DNA of 64,000 bases, taken from Tetmemena sp. SeJ-2015 (lineage: Eukaryota > Ciliophora > Spirotrichea > Sporadotrichida > Oxytrichidae). The DNA lies in assembly GCA_027382625.1 (NCBI GenBank), contig JAJKFJ010022255.1, positions 62,001 through 126,000 on the forward strand. The letters run 5' to 3'. Positions within the stretch are counted from its first letter, which is position 1. The number at the start of each line of letters is the position of its first letter. A program made the position numbers and the translations under genes. The notes under the pieces are model-generated. The model was not told the DNA's origin, searched no databases, and saw only the letters and a list, made by a program, of their open reading frames with translations. Below, piece after piece: positions 1-12,500 of the stretch.

Positions 1-105
1 CATCCCATCGCTGCTGCAAATATCAGAAAGATAATTTTGGCTACAATGGGAAGAGAAGAAGCTCTGGAAATGATTACTCCATCAAGAAAGAGTATTGACA
101 AATGA
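1..105 (+). CDS. 3' end of an unidentified gene (partial)
   Basis: The first 34 codons are open and end at TGA 103-105. The peptide is HPIAAANIRKIILATMGREE followed by ALEMITPSRKSIDK. It is helical and moderately basic at its end. The start lies outside the window. I do not recognise the family. The AT-rich stretch that follows (106-160) looks like 3' flank. Confidence 0.5.
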   Translation, partial: HPIAAANIRKIILATMGREEALEMITPSRKSIDK

Positions 106-160
106 TTTATATATCTGAGTTTATTTCATCACTAAAAATAATTTAGCCTCAACATTTTAA

Positions 161-455
161 TGATTAATTTTAACATTGTTAAATAATTAAGAAATCAAAA
201 TTAAGATAATGATAAATCATTAACTCTTGAAGAGTATTATAAAGTTATTCATGTCGATTTTGATGATGTTGAACTGAATTGGCAGTATCTGCCTTCAGCG
301 TATTGCTAAAATATTTGGGTTTCAAGGAAGTTACTTGCAAAGTCGTAGTCTTTGATAGAAACATTTCTTAAAATTAAAGATTTGACATCATCCAACTGCT
401 TTAGTCTTTATTCCCCTTTTAGAACTCTTTAGAGGAAGCTTATTCATGAGTTCTG
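161..455 (+). CDS. Small open frame of about 97 codons, doubtful
   Basis: An ATG at 161 opens a frame with TAA/TAG read as Gln that stops at TGA 453-455. It includes a protein-like stretch (LTLEEYYKVIHVDFDDVELN). No family is recognised. In this AT-rich DNA a TGA-free run of this length is expected by chance fairly often, so it may be spurious or one MDS of a larger gene. It converges on the giant minus-strand gene that stops at 578. Confidence 0.25.
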
Positions 456-577
456 AAATTATTGATTGCTTAAGTAATGCTTGAATTCGATAGAGCATAT
501 CTATAAGTAGTTCTTCATTAGCCTCTTCATTCTTTAAAATGCTAAACTAAATAGAAATTTGCAATTATCAACATTAT

Positions 578-3500
578 TCAAGTTTAGAGTTTATCTAACT
601 TGTGGAAATAATTCCTAAGAATATTTTTGAGATCATTAAAGTAGGGCAAGCGATACTAAAATCCATTTGTTTCTGTAAACTCTAATTTATTAGTTTCTTG
701 TTTAATTTCAATAAGTAAGCAGGAGTTGGTTATCTCGTCGTATTCGATCTACTATTCATAATCCCTCAATATTCCAACTATAAATGGAGTTGGCGAGGCA
801 ACTATCTCCAATAGATCTTTAGGGAGTATAGATATGCAAGTATGACACCAAGAAAAAGGCTCCATGAAAGATTGAATTCCTTTGTGATTGAGCATAATTA
901 AGGAAGTGAATCTGCAACAACAATCAATGAAGTCTCGCACAAAACTGCGTAAACTAGCTTATAGAAATCTTCGAAATTGAGAAGCTTTAAAAGTAGAGGG
1001 GCATGCCATATTAGATCATTTTAATCTAGCTGCTTCTTTTGAGCTGCAAAATTTTGCTTTAGCTTCTTTTTCTCAAAAGCCTCTTTTGAATCTTGATGAT
1101 TATTTGAAGTCTCTATTTTTACTAGAAATCATCTTAAGAGGCCTTGATTTTAAAGTAGCTGTCTAAAAGTTTAGAGACTTCATTGGTGATTAGAGGCATT
1201 TTGACTTGCACTTCTTTCTGTAGATCTATCTCAGAGAATATTTATTTCTTGAGTTTGCTTTCAAGTCTTAGCTTCTCTACTTTGTAGAGTGAATGAATGG
1301 AATTGAGAGCTTGCAAATGCAAATCATAAAAGTTGTAAAGGGACATCAAGCAGATTGCTTTCTAGACATAAAAGAAATAGCGCTTTCTGCCTACATTTAT
1401 CTCAATTAGATCATCCATTACTACGCAGACAAAGTAAAAGCAAGGATTAATGCTAGTGTTAAATCCTTCTTCCTCCGAAGTTGGGATTGTGAATACAAAA
1501 CTGTTTTCCTTACTGAAGTTAGAACTATCCTTTCTCATATTTTCAAGGATCTACTAGTCTTTTGCTTGACGAGCTGAGACTCCATTGGGGAAGCAGAAAC
1601 TTTTAGCTTATATCTTTCTCTAATCCTGTGTGTTCAAATTTTTCTCTTTGAACATGTAAACTATTTTTGAGTCTATCAAAGCTTATCTTTAATTGCTTTT
1701 GGCTATATCTTCTGGATTTATTTGCGATACTTCTCCTGTTATAATGAAGAAATCTTCGTATAGCATGTCTTTATTGTTTTTGATTTCGATGATGGATTAT
1801 GACGGCTCTAATGATTGAAATGACACCTAGCTTTGACGAGATAAGTGTTCAAACAAAATACTCTCTTCATTTCTAATTTCTGAATATCGATTAGGCTTTT
1901 AATTTGGTTATTTTTTACTATTTCTATCTTGCTCTAATTTGACCTTACTTTTCTGTTTCTCTCTTCCAGAGCTATTCTAGGATTTGATTTCCAGACTTTT
2001 GGAGTTCTTTAGACTGTTAAGTTGCTTATTTTCTGATAGAATTGCTTCTAGTAACTTTAAAAAATAATCGAAGTAAGCTTGAAAATTAAACTTATTAACT
2101 TGAGTAGCTTCAGCGAATGTCTGACTTCGACATTAGAGTGAGAGAGAATTATTCTGTAGATATGATGGTCAAATGTTTTCTCTTAGCCAAATAGTAACCT
2201 CATCTCTCTCGATAGTAGATATTGAAATAGAGGCTTTGCTGGGTCAACTAAGACCAAGTTAGAGGAAAGGAGTCTGATGCACAACCTATTCACTGCTTTG
2301 AGCAATTTAGGCAAAATCTCGAAGTTACTATTGAGTATAAACTTAATCCACTCCTGTTGATCCACAGTCATCTCATCTTAATATTTCTCATTGATCAAGT
2401 CAATAATGATGTGGCTCACTCTTTTCTCAAGCTACTGGTAAAAATGAAGGATGTTCTTTAGCTTCAGCTTGGGTAAGAGTACATCATTTGAAGTTGCCCT
2501 AATTAACTTCTCTAGTTTGTAGTCTCTTAGATAGGTCATTAGGGAATTGTCTGGATCTTCCGAGCTCTGCGTCAAATAGTTAAAAGCCGTTTTGAACTCT
2601 TAAAGCACGTCATACACTTCCAAATCTTGTCTTATGACGCTTACTATTTGCTTTGAGAAGGGAGACTTTTTCTACGGAATCATCTCAGCCACCTCTCGAA
2701 TCTATGAATACAGATTTCTTACTTAAAGCTGGTAGACCTATTAATGTGTGATTGTGAAAAATAAAATATAAATGTCAAATTAAGTAAGAAATAACTAAAT
2801 ATGGGCACTTTCATTGAATCCTCCTTGGTCTTTTGCCACCGGGATTCTGATTTTAAGCCCTCTGCTTTTAGATAATTTCATTTAAGTCAAGATTCCTGAC
2901 TCTCTCATTGTTGATCTGATCCTAAATCTATCTAGCCAATGTTTCATTATGACTAGCTTCATCTTCATTTAGCTTGTTGAGTTGAAGTTTCAAGCGATCA
3001 TAAGTCGCCTTTGTGAACTTGATGTAAATGCTCATGTTAGGATCATTGTCCATAGGGATCAGCTTTTCAATTATGAATTTGCGCAGAGTGTGATAGCGAG
3101 ATAGCATCTCCTTTTCATTTTCATTTAGCTATTGGTTTTAGCTTACTTTCTTGGCAATGATAAAGCCTAGAAAGAGATCAAGAAATATTTTAGAAATGTA
3201 TTAAATAAATCAAGATGCTTTCCATCTTCAATTAGAAGTCCAAACAGCTATTTAAGTAACAGCTCCTTCGAAAAGTTTTTAAGGTTTCTTAAAGCATATC
3301 GACCTATGGCATTTAACAGCATTTATAGGTGGAATTTCTAGAATTGAGTCTCTCCTCCGATTTCAATTGCCTTTCCAATTGAAATCTTTTGCTTCTCACT
3401 CAGGTCAAATTATAAATGGTTGATATGAAATTATAATGCATTTTGATTTGTAATCATAAAATCATTACTATATAATTTAAGGTCTTCCTAAAACTTGGAA

Positions 3501-6500
3501 GATATGTTTTTAATTTCATTCTCCTCTACTTTCTCTTCAATGGCTTCATATAGAGCTACTAAGTGGCATACCTTAAGATCATAGCCAAGGATATTGTCTT
3601 CTTTTGTGATTTAAAGAGCCTTCATGTACCTAATCAAGTCCAAATTTTTCAAGTCTTTGGCCTCCTCTGAGCTGCTTTCTATGTAATTGATAGTGGTTCT
3701 AAGTTATTGAAACTTAAATTAAAAATATATGAGATATAAGTTGAGTGATAAGGTGATGGACCTTCTCAACATCCTTTTGATCTTTGATAGACTTGAGAAC
3801 TTCTTCATTCAACTGCACTTGTGTTTCTATCTTGTCAATTGCTTCGAACTATGAATACAGATTCCCGAGATTCAAAAACTGGAAGTTCGGCTTCTGAGTA
3901 TTATCCTCGGTTGTTATGAAATGCTTTCCCTTCAGCAGAAGCTCGATTGTCTGGAATTTGATCTTGGCTTTATCATATTCAACACTCATGCCCTTGGAGT
4001 AGTTTAGGTTGCAAGCGCTATTCTTAATAATCATCTCTTCTAATAGCTCTTCCTCATATTTCTTGACTATATGGTTACTGAGATTTAATTGCTTCGAGCT
4101 GCTCTCAGTGAACTAGAAGGCAAAATATAATATATATGAGTTATTAAAATAAATTAGACAAATACAATTGGATCTGTGCTATATTTTTTAATGTAATTCA
4201 TGAAAGGATATCCTTGGAAATTAATTAATGAAGCACATCGTTTAGGTTAATTATTTATAATTTTAATGGGCTCTATTCTTCTTTATTTGTAGTAATTTGT
4301 TCTATTCACGAGAGAATAAAAATATTACACTATTTTAAGGATAAAATAGCCATGATAAACTATAATCAATTTGATTCATCTTTAAAAAATATAATTCTTA
4401 AATCATTTCTAGTTTAATTTTGTTTAAGATCTTTCGCATTTATAAAATTAATTATATGATATGATATTTGTGTAGTGAAATTAATAATTTTAGGGGGAAT
4501 TATAAATGCTTGATCTTTAATAAAATCAAAGAGAAAACCATAGTTTATATTTATTGTTTAATTTTGTGTAGGCATTTAAATCTGCAGCCTATAGTTCATT
4601 GGGATTTATATTTGAAACTTATTATGAGAGTGCTCTATTTCTATTATTCTGCTCATATAATCAATAAATTACAAAGCATTAATTACTCTAATTTAAATTA
4701 TAAAATTATTAGTTAACATATTTCGAATAATCAAGAATAGACTGAGCAAGATAAAGATATCATCAAATAATACCAGGCGCCTACCGATAAAATCTGTTTA
4801 AGATTCACTAATTCATAATTGAAATTAAAATAAAACGTAATTGAATTACAACTTCAGAAAGACTTCGCCAAAGTCATTCATGTTAGACTTCTAAATACTC
4901 TTTCATCATCTCCAATTCAAATAGATATAGTAATTTAAAGTAGTCTTAGATTGTATTCCCAAATATATTTTTTAAAATCTCATAAATAGGTTTCGAATTT
5001 GTATAAGCCTCATTTAATTGTATGATTCTTTCAAATCCGCTTGTATACATATGATTATTGAAAGGGTGCTAATTTTTTAATTTTATATTTAATTTTTAAA
5101 TTTACTCTCTTTTCTTTTCCCTGAAATAGACGACATGCTCCTTTGTAACATTTAGCAAATATATGAACAGTCTTAAGAATGAAGATATTTAAATATACAG
5201 CTGGAAATTTGATAGAGTGCACAGTTTTTTCTACTAACTTTTAAGCTTCATCTAGAATCATCTTTTGCTTTCTTTGCAGATAATCTACTAAGATGTACAA
5301 GAAATGTCCTTGAATAAAAATTAATTTTTAAATTGTTTTATTTAGTCCCTTAAGATCCTTTTTATCCTTTGTAATGCAGCAATACATAAGCTCTGAGTCT
5401 TCATTTATCTCGGGTATAACCACTTCTACATCTTTAGCTTTAATAATCAAGCCAGCAAATGAGTTCCAAGCTTGCTGAAACTTTTTGAAATCCTTCCTCA
5501 GTTTCTTTTACTGCTCCTTTTGGGACTCATTAGTCACAATTTCTCTCTCTAGTATATCTCTGATAGTCATTTCATTTACCTCATCTAAGGTTAACTAAGC
5601 AGAGTAGGTCTAGAAAATGTAGCGTGCCCATTAAATCAAATGAGTCAGGTGTCTCAAATTCTTTATTGAATCCTTTTGCAAGAAGAGCTTAAATAAGAAA
5701 TTAACATATCGAATATTAAAGCATTTTAAAGAATTCAAAGTCCTTATCATTCTCCTCTTTTATCTTTCTCTCAAAATTTTGAATGGAGATCCTTTAAACT
5801 TTAAGTTTCATAATAATGATAATTGTAAGATCTAATTGACTGATCTGAGGATATTATGGAGGTCATTAGACTGCACTTTTTATTTTCCATTAGGTAGTTT
5901 TCAAATGGCGATATGTTCTTAAGTGTGGAAGTAAAGAACTCTCTGACATTTTTGAAAACTTTGTCGCAGATCTGAATGAAGTTTTTCTCAAAGAGCTTTC
6001 TTCCATCTATTGATCTCAGCTATTCAAGATAAAAGTGCTGCTTCCCGTGCCTCATCATTTCGAAAAGTACGAATTGGATTTTTAAAAATTAAATTAGAGT
6101 ATAAGGATAGCTTGAGATACTTTCTCATCGTTCAAGAAGTATTCAGTCATCAGGAATTCCCAGTCTTAAATAATGCAGAACATCAGGTAATTCAAAGCAT
6201 CCATAATATATTCCTCGTATTTTCTTCCCGAGTAAGTTAAGTCTACCAATATGATTGAGAGAATCTCATTATCTTAACTGCTGAAAGCAAGATTAAACAT
6301 CAGCATCGAGTGTAAGATGATGCGGCCAACTGCTAAGTGATTTCTCTTTAGGTCTCTTACTTGCAAAGAATTGTAATGCTCTCTATTGAACTGAACATAA
6401 GATTTAACGGCTAGCAAGTTTGTATTCTGTAATCTCTCAGGCTCCTTTGATGAGAACGATTCTCTTTTAATTATCAAGTTTCCACCACATTCCTTATTTT

Positions 6501-9500
6501 TGCCAGAATCTTTAAACTAGCATTATTTCTTCAGGCCCATCTTGATAAATGACTTTTATGCATCAGATTGTGGTTCCAAGTCAATTCTTAGAGTTCTTCT
6601 TTTGCACTGCACACATTCTAAGGCTGTTACGTACTCATTTAATAAAGTCTTTAACCATTACTTAATTAAATCAATTACACTTTAACTTATAAAATGGATT
6701 GTTCTAGAACATCTTTTGATATTCAAAGTCATCTGTGAAATTTTAGACGAAGGGAATAAAGCAGTCCTTCATTAGTTTAGGATTTTAGAAGAACTATTAA
6801 ACGAAGAAATCTGGATTAGCGAATCCGACAGCTCCTATCATCATAGAAATCAACTTAAAGTGTTGAGGTATTTTCATATCGTCTATTCTTAAGAATCTGT
6901 TTCTCGGGTTTGTCTCGAATTGGTTCTATTAAATTGACCAAAGTAATTATAAGAGTATAAACTCAATCTCAATGAAAGGTTGTAAGAAATTCTTGAGAAG
7001 ACCATCTTGATCAAGCGATGTTTGCTTTTTTAATTTTTCTACGACATTTTCAGATTAATTAAATTTAAATAATTAGATTCTTTCAAGGCATTTCCGTTTA
7101 GATAATAGTGCTCGATGATGGCAAGAATTTGTAAACTTTTATTGACAATGCTCTTCCTTGCTAATCCTTCATCGACTCCTAATAAAATATTGGAACCCTA
7201 TTCGAAAATAATTTTAAAATCATTAAATGAATGGAGAAGACGTGAAGTGGCGGAAAGTGTCAAAATACTCTGAGTGCTGAATATAACTAAAAGAGTACTT
7301 GCACGGATTTACTTAAAATCTAGAAATATAATTTTGAGATTGTCGTCTAGTTTTTAGAACTGCTCTATCCAGCTCGTAAAATTACTGAGATTGACTCTGT
7401 CTGTCTTTAAGAAGTCAAACTTTTGATAGAGAAGTTTGGATGTATAGATGGCCAATGGCTGCAGCCTATCTCTTTAGAGCTGTGAATCACAATCAAAGAA
7501 TTCTCTAATAAACTGATCTAGCTCCACGGCACATGTCTCCTCATCCTTATAAAAATAATAACTGTTATAGGCGAACTCGATCTCTGATACAAAGATTAGT
7601 GCTATTTTCTTGAAAGCAGTGATAGCGATTAGCTATTACAAAGACACTAAGTCAGGCTTGCTTCTGAGCAATAAATCCTTAATGTGATTAAGTGCACTTT
7701 AGATTCGTTCCTTATGTTCAAATGGGTCATACTTGATGAAGTCAATTAGCTAATCAGTGAAACTAACTATGAAAGCGTCATTTAAACTTATACCCTCTTG
7801 ATATCTCTCAAGGAAATCATTTAGGATCTTTATCATAGGATATCTTGGAAGAATATTAAACTATATAAAGTGATTGATTACAAATTGAATATTGTTGTAC
7901 TAGGAGTAATCATTCTCAATTAAAACTTAGAAGCAAGTTTAAAGCTCCTGGCCATAGTTTTGAGCTTTTATTAGAGTCATCATTATTGAGACGATATTCT
8001 TCAAGATAAATTTAAAGGATTCCTCTTGCTTAAGGCAGTTTATAGGATGCTGGTCAGTGTCTCTTTTCATCATGTAAATAAGTTTTCATTAAAAAATATT
8101 TAGAGTAAGCTATAATCTCGTTGAGGAGGAATTAAAACTCTATGTTTTCCTCAAGTTCGAAAGATTCTATTAGATATTCGCAAGCAATCTAAAATATTCT
8201 TTGCTTGGCTAAAAATTATTCTAGATAAAAAATTTTTATTTTGCTAAAAATATTGGCTGATTTATCTTGGAATTATCCCCAATTTCTTTCCATAACATCT
8301 AGTATAATTTGATAGAAAATGATGATAATTTATTCTAGAAGTAGAGTAATAATTTACTAAGCACTCTTTGAGCCTCTCTATTCTGCTTAATTAGCCTGTT
8401 CCTACTTTTCAAATAAATCCTTAATTTGTTGAGCGAAGTTTAAGAACTCTGCGTTTGAATTCTTATTCCTCTACTGTCTGCATACTTTATAAAGTTTAAA
8501 ATAATTTATATACTTGATCATAGTATTTGAGTAACACCATCATGATGATATAAAAGTATAAATCGTAGTACTTAACTCATGATTCTGGATTCATTGGTAT
8601 AAGTTACTCCTTAGTAATAAAATGAGAGATCGTTAAGTCTTTGGAAAGTCTGCTTGAGATTTTCCTCCCAAATCTCTCCAATATTCTAAGTTCCCTCTGT
8701 TGGATAGTAAAGCTAGAAGAAAACCTTTATAACTGACTGCATGAATGCCTCTCTTGGAAGATATATACGCTTAAGATTATACAGTTAATGTATTTTGATA
8801 TTGCAAGTCTGCATTTTTGTAGAGGGGGTTTTCCTTCACTTTCTGAATGAGTAAATTTTCACAGTGCTCGTATGACTTAAGCTGCTTTTGAGTGACATTT
8901 TCAGAGATAATCTTCCATACATTATTTAGAAGATTCTCATGTTTCCAATAGACTCCATAAATCTCTGCTTTCGACATTCGCTGATTTTAATTGACTCTTT
9001 CCTTCAGGAAGAGAGATATCATACTTTTCAGGTAGCTTTTATAGAATTCGTTAACTTAACTGTCAGTACTTTTAGCTTCACTTGAGTTATTCAAGTATGC
9101 GAAGTCTTCAAGGTACTGAAGGTTATTCTCAGTAAGCATGTTTTCATTTATGTATTCCTTAGGGAAGTAAAGGTCGCACCATGAAATGAGATTCTTGATA
9201 TTTTTAGTCAATTACTTGTCTCTTTAAATAATCTTGCGATTAGTAAGAATTAATTCCCTCTCGTTCTCTCTTTGTCTTTGACTTTGGAATCTGGTTAGAG
9301 CTGCCATATTTTATGAAGTCAAAGTGTCAAAGGAAGACTCCTCGTCATTATTCGATAGAGCGAGTAAATTACCGCTGCTCATTTTCTTAGCGTCTTCTGA
9401 AGTCAGACTGTCTGAAAGATTAATATCTCTCATTAACCCACTCTTAAAACTGCATTTTTAAGATAGAAAAATAAATAGAGAATACTAACTGTTGCTACTT

Positions 9501-12500
9501 GCAGTTTTCAGTTTAGAGCTTGCTAGCCGTTTATCGTTCTTCATAAATTAAACTTTTAATTATTAGAATTGCTAGTGAAGACTCTGCAAGAGGGAACTTT
9601 ATCTTATCAAAGTTGTAATTTAAATATAGACGTTAAAGAAGCGGTTGTTAACTATATTTTTATTGTAAAGGATCTTAAAGTAGTCCTTAGCCATTTTAAA
9701 GAGCTCCTTATTGTCATAGGAAGTTATTATTCCATCTTACTCCAAATGGTACAAGATTTATCTTTATAAGAGCTATTTAAAAATGGGAAATAACGAAAGC
9801 CAAATGACTGACCAATTCTTATTTGATGCTTTCGATTGCTGCTCCATGGAAAGTCATATTGCTCTTCATCATGTAATCAGAGCAAACTATATCAAATCTC
9901 CATTGCCTCATAGTCTAATCATATTTAGGGTTTCTCTAAAACTTTGAGATGATGAGATCAGTTAGGAAAGTATTGTTCTCAGGAATGGAGAAAATTTCCT
10001 TTATTTTCGAAAGTCTCTCTGTTATGAAGCTTTGAGCTTTTTTGTAGAAGATTTACAAAAATTATAATGGAACATTTATAAGATCTTTGATAAACTCTCA
10101 ACCAGAGCCTACTCAAAAATGGACTATTTCTTAGATGCTTCGATAATAAGATCCTCGATATTAAATTTGAAGAGCTCCTTTATAGTGATATCATAATGGC
10201 CTTGCCCATTCAAAATATCTACCATGTATTGCCTCCATATTTTGCCCTGGCTGATGCTATGATCTGAAGCCTTACTATTGAAATCCAGTCTTATAACGAA
10301 TACCACATGCTTAAATCTATTATCGGGTTGATTACTCTGAGTTCTTAAACTGTTAATTTTACTTCTGCAGAGGTTGATCATATTTTTAGTTATTGTGCTA
10401 CTCATATCAGCATATATGATGATTATTTCTTTATCGTTTTCTTTGCTGAAATACTACTCTATCCTTTGAGTAAACTGCTTCTTTTTATATTTGACAGCAA
10501 TTTTCCATTTAAGTAGAGTAGGCTTCCCTTTTTATGGATTTAACCACCCAAATCAAATTTTTCCTTACTGTAACTAAAGCAAAATCGCGTTTCCAAATTT
10601 AGTAAAAGATGCCAATAATAACCACCCAAATCAAATGGCTTACTGTACCTCAAAGCAAAACTCGTTATCCAAAAATTTATAATGAGCCCGTAATGTTTTA
10701 CTACTCAGAATTCCTTAGTGTTGAAATCTTTTATAAGTCCCTTTTGCATTCGAACTTTATTTTCTCCTCTCCATCATCTTAGAAAATATCCCTGGTCTGG
10801 TTGATAAGCTGCTAGAAAGACTAATGTTCGTCCAAAGTCGGGAACATTTACTTGCGCTCAAACTTTTAGAATTTTGAGATGGCGTAGGTCCACTAGCTCA
10901 AATCAGTCTTGAGTTACCTGTGCTGTTGGTTTGTGCTTATTTCCTCTGTGTAAAGTTATTTCTCAAAACGATTTTTCAAAGGACCGTCTAAGTCTTGCAG
11001 CTGATCTTAACCCACTACAAGAATGCATTTAAATGCGGGATGAACTAAGAATAGGCTTTGATCTGCTCCAACTGCGACCTTTGAATACTTTTAGGTGTTC
11101 TAAGTTCCGATTTCGGTGTAATTAAACTAATTAACTCCGAAGTTATTAAAATCTAATTCTAGTTAAGCATGTCATAAAAAGACTAGTAGACATTTTTGAG
11201 ATTCAAAAACACCACTAATGAACCATGCTCCATATGGAAGATAATCTCTGTTATCTATTCATAAGTTGCATCTTCATTTTAGTCATCTGGAAAATCACTG
11301 CCATAGAAAATTTCAAAATGGCGTTGATTCTTCTGGCAAACATCTTAAATGAACTCAAGGGTGTTTTCTGCGTTGTCTGTGATTATCATGAGATGCCTAG
11401 AATCTTGATCCTAAATATTTTCGACAATCAATTGATCAGGCTTATTTGATAATTAGCTATTAAATTTTCAGTATATATTTCTTTTAAACTATCAATGCCC
11501 AACTTCTCCTCAAGTAAAGTAATAGCTTCGCTAGTTTTAAGTCCTCCGAAATTTCTAAGCACACCCTTAACTATGATTTTGTAATTGTTTTCATCGTTTT
11601 GACCTATCTTGGGGGCAATATACTTTACAAGTGAGTAAAAATCTCTTAGGCCATGGAAGTCTCTAGTTGACTCATGCCTTCTTTGCTTGTCCATAAGTTC
11701 GATATACCATGATGTCAAATTGTTGAGGATCTTGATTGGGAAGTTCTGATTATAGTTCTTGGCGATTGATTCTGCAGTTTAGAAGAGATCGTTTTTGTCA
11801 GGGTCATATCTTAAATTTAAGACGATAAACAAGGGTTTATATCTACAAAGAGTTACAACTCTATTCATTTTACTAGCATCGAGACTTAAAATTGTAAACG
11901 ATAATCTTATGAATGACTCCAATTTGAAATACCTAGGAAGGCTTATAAATTAAAATGTTTATGTCTTTTAAGAATAGAGAAGGCAACTGAGGAGGCTCGA
12001 GCAAACTATGAAGATCTTAAGTGGATTATGCTTTGACCATTCAGCCAATCCTATCTCATCGAAAACGATAACTACTTTACTATCACTGCCTCTAACTCTA
12101 AGTTCAGCTTGGGTTTTAATGGCTTTCTTGAAAAGCATCTCTATAGATTTTGATGTTGTTTGTTCTGAACCTTAGAAAAAGAGCGGCTTAATTTCTGGGA
12201 AGTTTCTGAAAAAAGGTTTTTGTGAAAGCTATCCCTTAAAGGATTAAGCTATCAAATTCATTGAGAGAGTTTTTGAGCTTCCTGGTTTTCCTGTGATAAT
12301 TAAAGGAGTATTAGTCAGGATACATGTGATAATGACAAATATGTTCTCTCTTAGAGTCGAAGAGAGACCGATTCCTCGTTTTATTTCCATCTACTCTATG
12401 AATCTATTTTGCTCCTGATGAACTATTCTCATAAACATTTCTGGAACCAAGCACTCCTTCCTAATTTATTATTCAAATGCCCTTTTAGAAAGATCCTATA

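Noticed and set aside
4468..4716. Plus-strand 82-codon open frame
   Set aside because: Lies in a very AT-rich insert, low complexity, no family; TGA-free runs are common in such DNA.
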